The notes below the pieces were generated by a model. It was given only the letters and a program-made list of their open reading frames with translations, was not told the DNA's origin and ran no database searches. A program made the translations under genes and the position numbers. A DNA stretch of 64,000 nt from Halovivax limisalsi (GTDB lineage Archaea; Halobacteriota; Halobacteria; Halobacteriales; Natrialbaceae): NCBI RefSeq assembly GCF_023093535.1, contig NZ_CP095757.1, positions 620,001 to 684,000 of the forward strand, read 5' to 3'. Below are positions 54,365 to 63,488 of the stretch, one piece after another (the stretch's first letter is position 1; every line of letters starts with the position of its first letter).

Positions 54365-54403
54365 GTCACCGCAGCCCGTTCCTCGACCGAATCGCGACCC
54401 GGC

Positions 54404-54556
54404 TCAGTGTTTCGGGACGCGCCGGTGGTCCACCGCAGCGTCGTCCATCTCGGCCGCCTGGAGCACCTGCCGAATGTGAAAGTCCTTCTTCTGCGAATCG
54501 TCCGCCTCGAGTGCGTCTTCGAGGTGGCGTTTGCACTCCGTACTGAGTTCGCCCAT
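54404..54556 (-). CDS. 50-residue conserved-looking small protein
   Basis: Starts MGELSTECKRHLEDALEADD and ends AAVDHRRVPKH. A helical, charged protein (two amphipathic helices) with one Cys. The internal ATG at 54556 was chosen because the upstream part is Cys/Gly-rich and looks like untranslated DNA. I believe this is a real small haloarchaeal protein, but no function is known to me. Confidence 0.6.
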   Translation of the reverse strand: MGELSTECKRHLEDALEADDSQKKDFHIRQVLQAAEMDDAAVDHRRVPKH

Positions 54557-54690
54557 TCCTTGTCGGACGGTGTAACCCGGGCTACAAAACTGTCCTGGAA
54601 TCCCTCGGTAATCGTGACATCCTGCCCGTGTCACCGTTCACCGATGCTAACTAGCACCGTGTCGACGCCGACCGGCGATCCGGGCGGTTC

Positions 54691-57087
54691 TCAGTCGATC
54701 GTCACGGTTCGGGATTCGCGCACCGGAACGAGCGGCAGGTCCGGAAACGCCACGCTCACCGTCAGGTCGAGCGCGTCGTGGTCCGGGGCGCCGAAGACGG
54801 CAGCCGGAACCGTCTCCGACCCGCGGAGGTAGGTGTCGGTGCTCGTCATCTCGCGGCCGTTGACCGTCACGCGAAGCTCGGCGCGGGCGGCCTCGCCGGT
54901 GTTCCTGACGGTCACGTCCCGCATGTCGTTCGCGCCGACCGCGATCGACTCGGGGAAGGAAGCGGGCCAGTCGATCTCGACGGCGGGGAGCGATCGCGCG
55001 GCCTCGATGACGCGTTCGGCGATCCCCTCCTCGAGTCCGGCGTCGACCAGGCCCGAGACGCCGGCCGCCCGGACGGCGCCGGGGGTGTGGATATCCGATC
55101 GCGCGAGTTTGCTCGCCCGGCCGGGGCCGACGCCGTCGATGGCGGTGAGTCCGACGGCTTCGTCGTCGACGCCGTTCTCGACGCGCGCCTCCAGCCGCCG
55201 CGCCAGGTTGGCGTCGTGTCCGCTCGCGAATCTGTCGAGGAAGGCCCTGAGTGCGGCGAGCAGCCGAAGCGCGTTGCGGGTGATCGCCCAGGCGTCGCTC
55301 CGGAGGTCGGCCGGCGTCGTCCCGCGCGCCTCGGCCCGGAGGATCGCCAGCACCTTCCGCCCCCCGCTCGTCTCGATCCGTTCTCCGACGGACTGGCCGG
55401 CGAGGACGGCGTCGATCGCCTCGCGCTCGGCCTGGCGGGCGGTGACGGATTCGAACGCGCTCGCCGTCGCGACGGCCTCGAAGATGGCCGCCTCGTCGAG
55501 GTCGCCCGCTGCCGCGCGGTCACAACAGTCGGCGAAGCCGCGGGCGGTATCCAGGTCGAGGTAGTACCGCGAGGTGAGTCGGCCGAGCGCCGTCGGTTCG
55601 ATCGCGCCCGCGCTGGCGTCGCCACTGTCTCGCTCGCGCTCGATGAAGCCGTCGGCGTCGAGCGTCGCGAGCGTGTCGCGAACCCTCGTCTCCAGGTCCT
55701 CGAACGCGTACTTCGTCGGCCGGCGCTGGCCGCGCTCGTAGTAGAACGTCGTCTCCAGCCAGTCGAAGACGTCGGCCTCGCTCGCGACGTTGCCCATCGC
55801 GATCTCGGCGTTGAGGTGCGTATCGAGGCTCTCGGCGAGCTGGGACTCGATCTCGGTGCCCTCCCGAAGCAGGCGCCGGTAGCGGTCGGCGTCGGCGCCG
55901 TCACAGACCACCCAGCCGTAGCCGACGTCGTCGTAGCCGGGTCGACCGGCCCGACCGAGCATCTGGAGGACGTCCAGGGGACTCATGTCGACCTCGCCCT
56001 CCAGCGGATCGTGGTACTTCGTATCGCGGATGATGACGCAGCGGGCGGGCAGGTTGACGCCCCAGGCCAGCGTCGTCGTCGAGAAGAGCAGTTCGATCAG
56101 CCCCTCCTTGAACCACGCCTCGACGCGATCCTTGTCGTGCTTCGAGAGGCCGGCGTGGTGGAAGGCGACGCCGTCGAGCACCGACTTCCGGAGGGTGTCG
56201 TTCTCCAGTTCCTTCGCGCGCGTGTGGAAGTCGTACTCGCCGCGGGCGCCCATCGGGATATCGCGTTCGGCGATCTCGTCCCTGGCCTTCTTCGCCGCCT
56301 GGACGGTGTCCTGCCGGGAGGAGACGAAGACGAGCGCCTGCCCGTCCTCTCGGAGGTGGGGTTCGGCCAGGTCGAGCGCGCGGTAGAGCCGGCGGTACTT
56401 GTCCGCGAAGGCGTTGTCGCCGTGCGTGTAGGTCTTGACGTCGGCGTGGAGGTCGACCGGGCGGTAGTCGTCGCCGAAGTCGAACGTGCACGCGTCGGGC
56501 GCGTCGAGCCACGCGGCGACGTCCTCGACGTTGGGCATCGTCGCCGAGAGGGCGACGATCCGCGGGTCGCAGAGCCGCCGCAGTCGCGAGATCGTCACCT
56601 CGAGCACCGACCCCCGGCCGTCGGCGTCGAGGAGGTGGACCTCGTCGATGACGCAGCAGTCGACGTCGGTGACGAAGTCGTAGCGATTCGAGTCGTGCTT
56701 GCGCGTCGCCGAGTCGAGCTTCTCCGGGGTCATCACGAGGATGTCAGCCCGGCGCGCGCGGCGGGGATTCAGGTCGCGCTCGCCGGTGACGACGTAGACC
56801 GAGTAGTCCAGTTCCTCGAAGCGGTCCCAGTCGGCTTCCTTCTCGTTCGTCAGCGCGCGCAGCGGCGCGACGAAGAGGGCCGTCCCGCCCGCATCGAGCG
56901 CCTTGCAGATCGCGAGTTCCGCCAGGGCGGTCTTGCCCGACGCGGTGGGCGCGCTGGCGACCACGTTTTCGTCGCGTTCGAGCAGCGCCGGCAGCGCCTC
57001 GCGTTGCATCCGGTTGAACTCATCGAACGCGAACGCGTCGGCGAAATCGGTTTCGAGCGAGTCGGCGAGACCCTCGGCGACGTCCAT
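54691..57087 (-). CDS. hel308: Hel308-type ATP-dependent DNA helicase
   Basis: A 798-residue superfamily 2 helicase that acts at stalled replication forks. Walker A is APTASGKTALAELA, the DEAH-like box IDEVHLLDADGRG, motif III LSATMPNVEDV, and motif VI QMLGRAGRPGYDD. Then come a winged-helix and ratchet domain and a helix-hairpin-helix near 655-690 (GLTAIDGVGPGRASKLAR). After residue about 715 there is an extra beta-sandwich tail (DMRDVTVRNTGEAARAELRV), unusual for Hel308. It runs opposite to the genes before it. Confidence 0.95.
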   Translation of the reverse strand: MDVAEGLADSLETDFADAFAFDEFNRMQREALPALLERDENVVASAPTASGKTALAELAICKALDAGGTALFVAPLRALTNEKEADWDRFEELDYSVYVVTGERDLNPRRARRADILVMTPEKLDSATRKHDSNRYDFVTDVDCCVIDEVHLLDADGRGSVLEVTISRLRRLCDPRIVALSATMPNVEDVAAWLDAPDACTFDFGDDYRPVDLHADVKTYTHGDNAFADKYRRLYRALDLAEPHLREDGQALVFVSSRQDTVQAAKKARDEIAERDIPMGARGEYDFHTRAKELENDTLRKSVLDGVAFHHAGLSKHDKDRVEAWFKEGLIELLFSTTTLAWGVNLPARCVIIRDTKYHDPLEGEVDMSPLDVLQMLGRAGRPGYDDVGYGWVVCDGADADRYRRLLREGTEIESQLAESLDTHLNAEIAMGNVASEADVFDWLETTFYYERGQRRPTKYAFEDLETRVRDTLATLDADGFIERERDSGDASAGAIEPTALGRLTSRYYLDLDTARGFADCCDRAAAGDLDEAAIFEAVATASAFESVTARQAEREAIDAVLAGQSVGERIETSGGRKVLAILRAEARGTTPADLRSDAWAITRNALRLLAALRAFLDRFASGHDANLARRLEARVENGVDDEAVGLTAIDGVGPGRASKLARSDIHTPGAVRAAGVSGLVDAGLEEGIAERVIEAARSLPAVEIDWPASFPESIAVGANDMRDVTVRNTGEAARAELRVTVNGREMTSTDTYLRGSETVPAAVFGAPDHDALDLTVSVAFPDLPLVPVRESRTVTID

Positions 57088-57159
57088 CTACCGCACAAGG
57101 CGGGGCGGCGAGTGAAAGGCGTTTCCTTCGCGGTGAACGAACCGGCGGCCGGCGATCCG

Positions 57160-57744
57160 TCACCGCGAGGAGAGCGCCGTCGCGGCGACGGCACCGGCGG
57201 TCCCGAACACCAGCGGGTAGAGGATCCCGGCGAGAACGATCGCCGGCAGGAGGGCGGGGGCCGCCGAGCCGCCCCACTCGATACCGAAGACCGCCCCCTG
57301 CGAACTCGATTCGACCACCAGCGCACCCAGGCCCATCACGACGCCGTAACCGACCGTGATCGGCGCGCCAGTCGTGACCGCCTCGCCGAGGTCGCGCGCA
57401 CCGAGTCGCGACGCGAGGAACGCCCCGCCGACCAGCAGGACGAGCGGTGGGAGCGCGTACAGCAACTCGGCGTTTTGACTGCCCGATTCCGCGATCAGGT
57501 TCACCGAGTCCGACCCGCTGAACCCACCCACCGCCCCGCTCGCCTCGAGCTCGACGAAGTGGGCGCTGAAGTAGTACCACGCCGTTCCCTTCCACTCGGC
57601 GATGGGATCGAGATTCTGGGCAACTTCGTCTCGAATGAGTAGCGTCGCGAGCAGGTAGCCGACCGCCGCGGCGAGAACGCCGATCCCCGCACTCGCCGCG
57701 ATTCGGCTGCTATCGGTCGCGCTTTCGAGACTGTTCTGAGCCAT
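57160..57744 (-). CDS. membrane protein, about five helices
   Basis: A 194-residue integral membrane protein. Predicted helices at about 16-36, 92-110, 121-143 and 160-190, with an aromatic outer loop (WKGTAWYYFSAHFVELEASG). The ATG at 57744 was chosen over the upstream Met, which would start in a Pro/Arg-rich leader. It follows the next gene upstream by 170 bases. Function unknown. Confidence 0.75.
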   Translation of the reverse strand: MAQNSLESATDSSRIAASAGIGVLAAAVGYLLATLLIRDEVAQNLDPIAEWKGTAWYYFSAHFVELEASGAVGGFSGSDSVNLIAESGSQNAELLYALPPLVLLVGGAFLASRLGARDLGEAVTTGAPITVGYGVVMGLGALVVESSSQGAVFGIEWGGSAAPALLPAIVLAGILYPLVFGTAGAVAATALSSR

Positions 57745-57914
57745 AGCACTCTCCCCTGGGCGTGGGGTTGTAATAGGCTTTTGTTTAGATAAAATAGGTA
57801 CTTTCCCGCTGTACGTTTCCGGACTCGGGCTCGGATAGCCTGGTGTTGGCGTGTTTCGGGGGCCGACCAACAATCGAGGTCCGGTTCTACCCGATTGCCA
57901 TGCCGGAATCCCCC

Positions 57915-58565
57915 TCACACACTGATTCTTGTGTCGCGTGCAACGACCGTGTACCCTTGCACCGCGAGCACGTCGTCGCGGTACCGTGATGCGAGGAGCA
58001 CCTGTGGGAGGTATCGTAGATCGAAGCGTCGATTCGAGGTATAGTCGACCTCGATGATCGTCTGGCCGTTCTCACGACTGATCGTCGACGTGTACGTTCC
58101 CCAAGGCCGGTCGTCGACCGTGACCACAGACTCGATCAGTTGCGCTCCGTCTGGCGTGGCATTGGTGTGGGTATCGACGACCATCTCGACCGAGTGCAGT
58201 CCGAACAGGGACGAGATGGCGTACGTCGTCACACCCGCTTCAGTGGTGATCGCATCGGCGACGCCCCATTGAAGTGCTAGTGTGGGCGGTGTGGCGCTGC
58301 TGAACTCCGCAACTACCGTTTCAGGGTGCCTGTCTGTTCGAAGCCGGGCCGTCCCGCTTGACTTGAATAGTGGTGCCCGTGTGCTGACGAGCGAGAGCGC
58401 CCCGACTCCGATAGCTGGCAACAGTGACGTCGCCAGATACGTCCCCAAGAACAGCGAGACCACGAGCACGACGACGAGTGCGCTGAGCGCGCGTTCCCGC
58501 CTGCGATAGTGCGCTGTGACGTCGAGTACGGCCTGTGATCGCTCGATTTCGGTTGCGGAAGACAT
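57915..58565 (-). CDS. membrane-anchored protein of unknown function
   Basis: A 216-residue protein with one or two hydrophobic helices at about 27-58 (LSALVVVLVVSLFLGTYLAT) and a long beta-rich outer part, which includes SVEMVVDTHTNATPDGAQL and GQTIIEVDYTSNRRFDLRY. It is less GC-rich and less acidic than most neighbours, so it may have been acquired. Start ATG 58565 chosen. Confidence 0.7.
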   Translation of the reverse strand: MSSATEIERSQAVLDVTAHYRRRERALSALVVVLVVSLFLGTYLATSLLPAIGVGALSLVSTRAPLFKSSGTARLRTDRHPETVVAEFSSATPPTLALQWGVADAITTEAGVTTYAISSLFGLHSVEMVVDTHTNATPDGAQLIESVVTVDDRPWGTYTSTISRENGQTIIEVDYTSNRRFDLRYLPQVLLASRYRDDVLAVQGYTVVARDTRISV

Positions 58566-58741
58566 TGGCTGTGTCACCAGGCGCGGAACGGAAACCTCGC
58601 CACGGTCATTATCGACGCTGACCGTTCGACACTATTAGCCGTATCGAAGTGGGCGTTCCGTCCGTAGTAATCATCACTTCAGCGGCCCCGATCGAACGGA
58701 AACCGTCGCCGAATGCCACCTTCGAGTACCGAGCGAACCAC

Positions 58742-59284
58742 TCAGACGCGTCCTGCGTTCCCCGATCGCCCGATTTGCGTCGCGAGCGCGCTCCGGGCGT
58801 CTCCGGGCGTCGGCGCGCGGACGAACGTCACCTCCGGCGACCCGGAGCCGGCGGTGTAGACGGCGACGTCGCCGTACCCGAGAATCCGACCGGCGACCGA
58901 CTGCTCGAGCGTGGTGTTCTGGACGCGCTCGAGCGAGAGCTGGGTGACGCTGCGCGAGATCACGCCGCGCTTGGCGTAGAGCTGGTCGCTCGTGATCACG
59001 TAGCGCGTGTTCGTCCACCGGACGTAGGCGGCCGTCGCGGCCACGATCCCGAGGAGGGCGACGCTCACCGCCACCCACCCGACGAGGGTGTAGCCGCGAT
59101 CCCAGGCCCAGGCCGTCGCGACCAGGGCGAAGACGGTGATCGCGAGCGCGGAGACGAACCGACTCCCCAGCGCGATCGGGTGGGGCCGACTCGACCACAG
59201 CACCGTCTCGTCGCCCGCGAGGTGGAGCCAGTCTGTCGCCTCCGCGATCGATCGCACGACTCCATGCTCAACGGGGAGGGACAA
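58742..59284 (-). CDS. membrane protein with bacterial PH (bPH2) domain
   Basis: A 180-residue protein. Two helices (about 42-61 and 68-88) precede the bPH2-type domain NTRYVITSDQLYAKRGVISRSVTQLSLERVQNT, typical of DUF304 proteins. The N-terminal DWLHLAGDETVLWSSRPHP matches the first part of the same family. Role in membrane stress or lipid binding is suspected only from the family. Confidence 0.88.
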   Translation of the reverse strand: MSLPVEHGVVRSIAEATDWLHLAGDETVLWSSRPHPIALGSRFVSALAITVFALVATAWAWDRGYTLVGWVAVSVALLGIVAATAAYVRWTNTRYVITSDQLYAKRGVISRSVTQLSLERVQNTTLEQSVAGRILGYGDVAVYTAGSGSPEVTFVRAPTPGDARSALATQIGRSGNAGRV

Positions 59285-59432
59285 AAGTTAGGCACCGGCT
59301 TCCACAGCCGTATCGATCGACGCCCGCCTCGAGACGGCGCCGCGTGCGGTCGTCGCCATCGAGCGACGGAACGCAGTCGACCGGGCGCTGGAGCTCGACC
59401 GGCGCCCGGTTTCGGAGCAACCCTCGGCGGTT

Positions 59433-60824
59433 TCAATCGGCGGCCGTCGCCGCCACGGCCTGCTGGTTCATCCCCTCGCGGGTCTCGTAGTGGTAGTAGG
59501 CGCCGAGCACGACGGCCAGCAGGACGTTCGAGACGGTGACCGCCCAGAAGATGCCCTGGATCCCCATCCCGAGCGGGTAGGCGAGCGCGAGCGCGATCGG
59601 CAGGCGCAGGAGCCAGTACTGGGCCAGCGAGGCGATCATGCTCGTCCGGGTGCGCCTGGCGCCGTTGAATCCGGCTTGCAGCAGGTACGTGGCACCGATG
59701 GCCCAGTAGCCCACCGCGAGGATGACCAGGTACTCGGCGGCGAGTTCGATCTCGGCCGCCGTCGCGTCGGGGACGGTGAACGCGGCGATTGGTTCGGGAA
59801 ACAGGAGCTGGACGGCGCCGACGACCGTCAGCGCGCCGGCCGCGAGCGCGACGCCGACCCAGGTGGTCCGCCTGGCCCGGTTGGGCCGTTCCGCGCCGAG
59901 GTTCTGGCCGACCATGCTCTGTGCGGCCTTCTGCAACCCCATCGCGGGAACGAAGGCCACGCTCGCGACGCGGGCGCCGACGGTGTAGGCCGCCAGCGCC
60001 GGCTCGCCGCCGACGGCCGCGACGAGCCAGACCATCGCGACACGGGCGGACTGGCTGACGCCGTGCTGACCGGCCGTCGGCCAGCCGATATCGACGATCT
60101 CGCGGACGTCGCCGCGATCGACGACGAGGACGTCTCTCGTGAGTCGGAAGCCGTCGCGGCCGCGGACGAACATCGCAAGCGCCAGCGCGAAGCCGCAGCC
60201 GTAGCCGATCCCGGTCGCGAGCGCGGCGCCGGCCACCCCGAGTTCGGGAACCGGCCCCCAGCCGAAGATGAGAAACGGGTCGACGACGACGTTGACGGCG
60301 ACCGCGAGGACGTTGACGTAGAGGGCCGCCCGCGTGTCGCCCCAGCCGACGAACCCGCCTTCGAGGACGTCGCTCCCGGCGAGAATCGGAAATATGAGCG
60401 CGTAGACCGCGAGGTACTCGGCGGCGAACTCGGCCGTCGAACCGTCCGTATCGAAGATGGATACGATCTCGTCCGCGAGGCCGAACGTCGCGAGGCCGGC
60501 GACCAGCCCGGCGATCACACCGACTCCGATCCCGTTGACCGTCGCGCGACGCGCGCCCGCACCGTCGTCGGCGCCGACGCGCTGGGAGACGAGCACCTGC
60601 GTGCCGACCATGGCGCCGATCGCGACGACGCCGAGCACCGTCACGAGCGGGAAGTTGAGCCCGACGGCGGCGACGGCCTTCCAGCTGTAGCGACCGAGCC
60701 AGAGCGTGTCGATCAGCTGCTGGAGCACCTGCACGACGTTCTGGACGAGCAGCGGGGCGGCCAGCACGAGCAGTGTCCGGGCGATGGGCCCGCCCGTGAT
60801 ATCCTCCTGGTCGACGTCGAACAT
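59433..60824 (-). CDS. MATE-family multidrug exporter
   Basis: A 463-residue protein with twelve helices in two six-helix halves. QLIDTLWLGRYSWKAVAAVG and GTQVLVSQRVGADDG begin the first half, and AYTVGARVASVAFVPAMGL the second. MATE proteins pump cationic compounds using sodium or proton gradients; the sodium type is likely in a halophile. A TATA-like ATTTATGATT on the minus strand about 30 bases upstream fits the second Met (60824), so I chose that over the first Met at 60854. Confidence 0.93.
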   Translation of the reverse strand: MFDVDQEDITGGPIARTLLVLAAPLLVQNVVQVLQQLIDTLWLGRYSWKAVAAVGLNFPLVTVLGVVAIGAMVGTQVLVSQRVGADDGAGARRATVNGIGVGVIAGLVAGLATFGLADEIVSIFDTDGSTAEFAAEYLAVYALIFPILAGSDVLEGGFVGWGDTRAALYVNVLAVAVNVVVDPFLIFGWGPVPELGVAGAALATGIGYGCGFALALAMFVRGRDGFRLTRDVLVVDRGDVREIVDIGWPTAGQHGVSQSARVAMVWLVAAVGGEPALAAYTVGARVASVAFVPAMGLQKAAQSMVGQNLGAERPNRARRTTWVGVALAAGALTVVGAVQLLFPEPIAAFTVPDATAAEIELAAEYLVILAVGYWAIGATYLLQAGFNGARRTRTSMIASLAQYWLLRLPIALALAYPLGMGIQGIFWAVTVSNVLLAVVLGAYYHYETREGMNQQAVAATAAD

Positions 60825-61063
60825 CAGGCCTGGCGCGGAAATTGCCGGTGCCAATCATAAATGTTTTCATCTGTGTCGGTCGCCCGACCGGTTCGACCGG
60901 GGAGCCTCCACCGGTTCGCCGCGTCGCGACTCTGCACGGCTCTCCGCGGGCCCGCTCGGGAGGGAGACGTGCCGCAACCGGACCGGCACGTCGTGGCGTT
61001 GGATCACCCGTTCCCCGAACCGGATCACCACGCTTTTTCACCATCGCTCCCGACGCGTCGAGT

Positions 61064-62026
61064 ATGAGCCGCGCCCGCAAGCCCGATTGGCTGAAGATGC
61101 GGCCGCCGTCGGGCCGGGAGTTCGCGGGGATTCGCGAGACGCTCCGCGAGCACGATCTTCACACCGTTTGCGAGGAGGCCAACTGTCCGAACCTCGGTGA
61201 ATGCTGGTCCGGGCGAGGGTCCTCGAGCGAGGGCGGCACGGCCACGTTCATGCTGATGGGCGATCGGTGCTCGCGCGCCTGCAACTTCTGCGACGTACGC
61301 ACGGGCGGAATGGAGCCGCTCGACCCGGACGAACCCGAGAACGTCGCGAGCGCGATCGCCGAGATCGGCCTCGACTACGTCGTCCTCACGTCCGTCGATC
61401 GCGACGATCTTCCCGACCAGGGGGCGGGCCACTTCGCCGAGACGATCCGCGAGATCAAGGATCGCCATCCGGGGATCCTCGTGGAGGTTCTCATTCCCGA
61501 TTTCCAGGGCGAGGAACGCCTCGTCCGGAAGATCATCGACGCCGAGCCGGACGTCATCGCGCACAACGTCGAGACCGTCGAGCGCCTGCAGTTCCCCGTG
61601 CGAGACCGTCGCGCGGGCTACGAGCAGAGCCTCGGCGTTCTGGAGCAGGTCGACCGCGAGTCCGACGTCTACACCAAGACCTCGATCATGCTCGGCCACG
61701 GCGAGTACGACCACGAGGTCTACCAGACGCTGGCCGACTGCCGCGAGCGCGGCGTCGACATCGTCACGCTGGGTCAGTACCTGCAACCCTCGCGGAATCA
61801 CCTGGACGTCAAGCGCTACGACCACCCCGACAAGTACGAGACCTGGCGCCGCGTCGCCGAGGACGAACTCGGCTTTCTGTACTGCGCCAGCGGGCCGATG
61901 GTCCGATCCTCGTACAAGGCCGGCGAACTGTTCGTCGACGCCGTGTTGCGCGAGGGCTCGTCCGTCGAGGAGGCGCGAGCGGCCGCCCGGGCGTCGAGTC
62001 CGGAGTCCACCGTCGGCGGCGACTGA
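61064..62026 (+). CDS. lipA: lipoyl synthase
   Basis: A 320-residue radical-SAM enzyme that inserts two sulfurs into octanoyl groups to make lipoate. The radical-SAM Cys triad is DRCSRACNFCDVRTGG, and the auxiliary cluster has HTVCEEANCPNLGECWS. YLQPSRNHLDVKRYDHPDKY and CASGPMVRSSYKAGE close the fold with its final Ser. It sits just upstream of the pyruvate dehydrogenase genes, whose E2 subunit needs lipoate. Confidence 0.96.
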   Translation: MSRARKPDWLKMRPPSGREFAGIRETLREHDLHTVCEEANCPNLGECWSGRGSSSEGGTATFMLMGDRCSRACNFCDVRTGGMEPLDPDEPENVASAIAEIGLDYVVLTSVDRDDLPDQGAGHFAETIREIKDRHPGILVEVLIPDFQGEERLVRKIIDAEPDVIAHNVETVERLQFPVRDRRAGYEQSLGVLEQVDRESDVYTKTSIMLGHGEYDHEVYQTLADCRERGVDIVTLGQYLQPSRNHLDVKRYDHPDKYETWRRVAEDELGFLYCASGPMVRSSYKAGELFVDAVLREGSSVEEARAAARASSPESTVGGD

Positions 62027-62376
62027 CGCACCCGTTCGGTCCGACACCTCCGGGCACTGGACCCGCCAGACACCGGAGCGCGGCGGGAACGCGGGAGAGC
62101 GAATATTCGGGACGTCGCGGGCCGCGGAGGATCGTCCCTTGCTAACACAGGACAGTGAACGCTCCTCCACGTGCGTTCAGTTTCTCATCGAAAATGAGGG
62201 AGGATTGTTCGTATATCTCCGAGACGGGGGATAAAAACACGATCGTCCACAACACCACCCTATAGCCGACGGCGTGTGGCATCCCCTCGCAAAATTTCTG
62301 CCGTTAGTAAACTATATACGAAAATTTGATACCGGGTGGCGTGTAATCCCCAGCACATGCGAAGGTGGGTTTACCC
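62027..62376 (+). promoter_or_regulatory. promoter and leader of the pyruvate dehydrogenase genes
   Basis: About 350 bases without a gene. Going right: a weak hairpin CTCAT-CGAAA-ATGAG near 62184, an A-rich GGATAAAAACAC near 62230, and a strong TATA box CTATATAC at 62312-62319. The leader that follows has GAAGGTGGG about nine bases before GTG 62377, a Shine-Dalgarno-like site, so unlike many genes here pdhA has a leadered start. Confidence 0.55.
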
Positions 62377-63486
62377 GTGAGCACGCTTCAACACGAACCC
62401 GACGATCGCGTCCAGATTCTCGACGATACCGGGCGCGTTCGCGAGGGCGCGACGGTACCCGATCTCGACGAGGACACCCTCGTCGAGATGTACGAACAGA
62501 TGCGACTGGTCAGACACTTCGACGAGCGCGCGGTCAGCCTCCAGCGCCAGGGGCGGATGGGCACCTATCCGCCGCTGTCGGGCCAGGAGGGCGCCCAGAT
62601 CGGGAGCGCGACGGCGCTCGACGAGGAGGACTGGGTCTTCCCCAGTTACCGCGAGCACGGGGCCGGACTCGTGCGCGGCCTCTCGTTAAAGCGCACGCTC
62701 CTGTACTGGATGGGCCACGAGCACGGCAACTACGTCCCGGAGGACGTCAACCTCTTTACGGTCGCCGTGCCGATCGCGACCCAGATCCCGCACGCCACGG
62801 GCGCGGCCTGGGCCTCCCGCCTGAAAGGCGAGGAGAAGGCCTTCCTCTGTTACTTCGGCGACGGCGCCACCTCGGAGGGCGACTTCCACGAGGGGCTGAA
62901 CTTCGCCGGCGTCTTCGACACGCCGTCGGTGTTCTTCTGTAACAACAACCAGTGGGCGATCTCGGTGCCCCGGGAGCGCCAGACCGCGAGCGAGACCATC
63001 GCCCAGAAGGCGACCGCCTACGGCTTCGAGGGCGTCCAGGTCGACGGCATGGACCCGCTCGCGGTCTACCGGGTGACCCGCGACGCCGTCGAGAAGGCCA
63101 AGAACCCGGGCGAGGGCGAACTCCGCCCGACGCTGATCGAGGCGGTCCAGTACCGCTTCGGGGCCCACACGACCGCCGACGACCCCTCGGTTTACCGCGA
63201 CGACGAGGAGGTCGAGCGCTGGAAGCAGAAGGACCCGATCCCGCGCATGGAGACGTTCCTGCGCAACTACGGCATGCTCGACGACGAGCGCGTCGACGCG
63301 ATCGAGGCGCGCATCGAGGACGAGGTGGCCGACGCGATCTCGGCCGCCGAGGAGTTCGCCGCGGCCGAACCGGAGGAGATCTTCGCGCACGTCTACGAGG
63401 GGATGCCCAAGCGCCTCGAAGAACAGTTGCAGTGGCTCGAAACGCTTCGCGAGCGCCACGGTGACGAAGCACTCCTGGAGGACTGA
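62377..63486 (+). CDS. pdhA: pyruvate dehydrogenase E1 alpha subunit
   Basis: A 369-residue subunit of a 2-oxoacid dehydrogenase E1, which decarboxylates pyruvate or branched oxoacids. The ThDP motif is [18 protein letters not shown] followed by [11 protein letters not shown], and [11 protein letters not shown] and [11 protein letters not shown] fit the E1-alpha pattern. GTG 62377 preceded by GAAGGTGGG was preferred to GTG 62365. The beta subunit follows after two bases. Substrate pyruvate or branched-chain acids cannot be set from this subunit alone. Confidence 0.95.
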   Translation: MSTLQHEPDDRVQILDDTGRVREGATVPDLDEDTLVEMYEQMRLVRHFDERAVSLQRQGRMGTYPPLSGQEGAQIGSATALDEEDWVFPSYREHGAGLVRGLSLKRTLLYWMGHEHGNYVPEDVNLFTVAVPIATQIPHATGAAWASRLKGEEKAFLCYFGDGATSEGDFHEGLNFAGVFDTPSVFFCNNNQWAISVPRERQTASETIAQKATAYGFEGVQVDGMDPLAVYRVTRDAVEKAKNPGEGELRPTLIEAVQYRFGAHTTADDPSVYRDDEEVERWKQKDPIPRMETFLRNYGMLDDERVDAIEARIEDEVADAISAAEEFAAAEPEEIFAHVYEGMPKRLEEQLQWLETLRERHGDEALLED

Positions 63487-63488
63487 CC

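Noticed and set aside
54778-57642. Very long plus-strand open frame opposite hel308
   Set aside because: It is the shadow of hel308 and its neighbour in high-GC DNA, rich in Val, Arg, Gly, Asp and Glu in runs, with no domain motif. The minus strand carries all helicase motifs.
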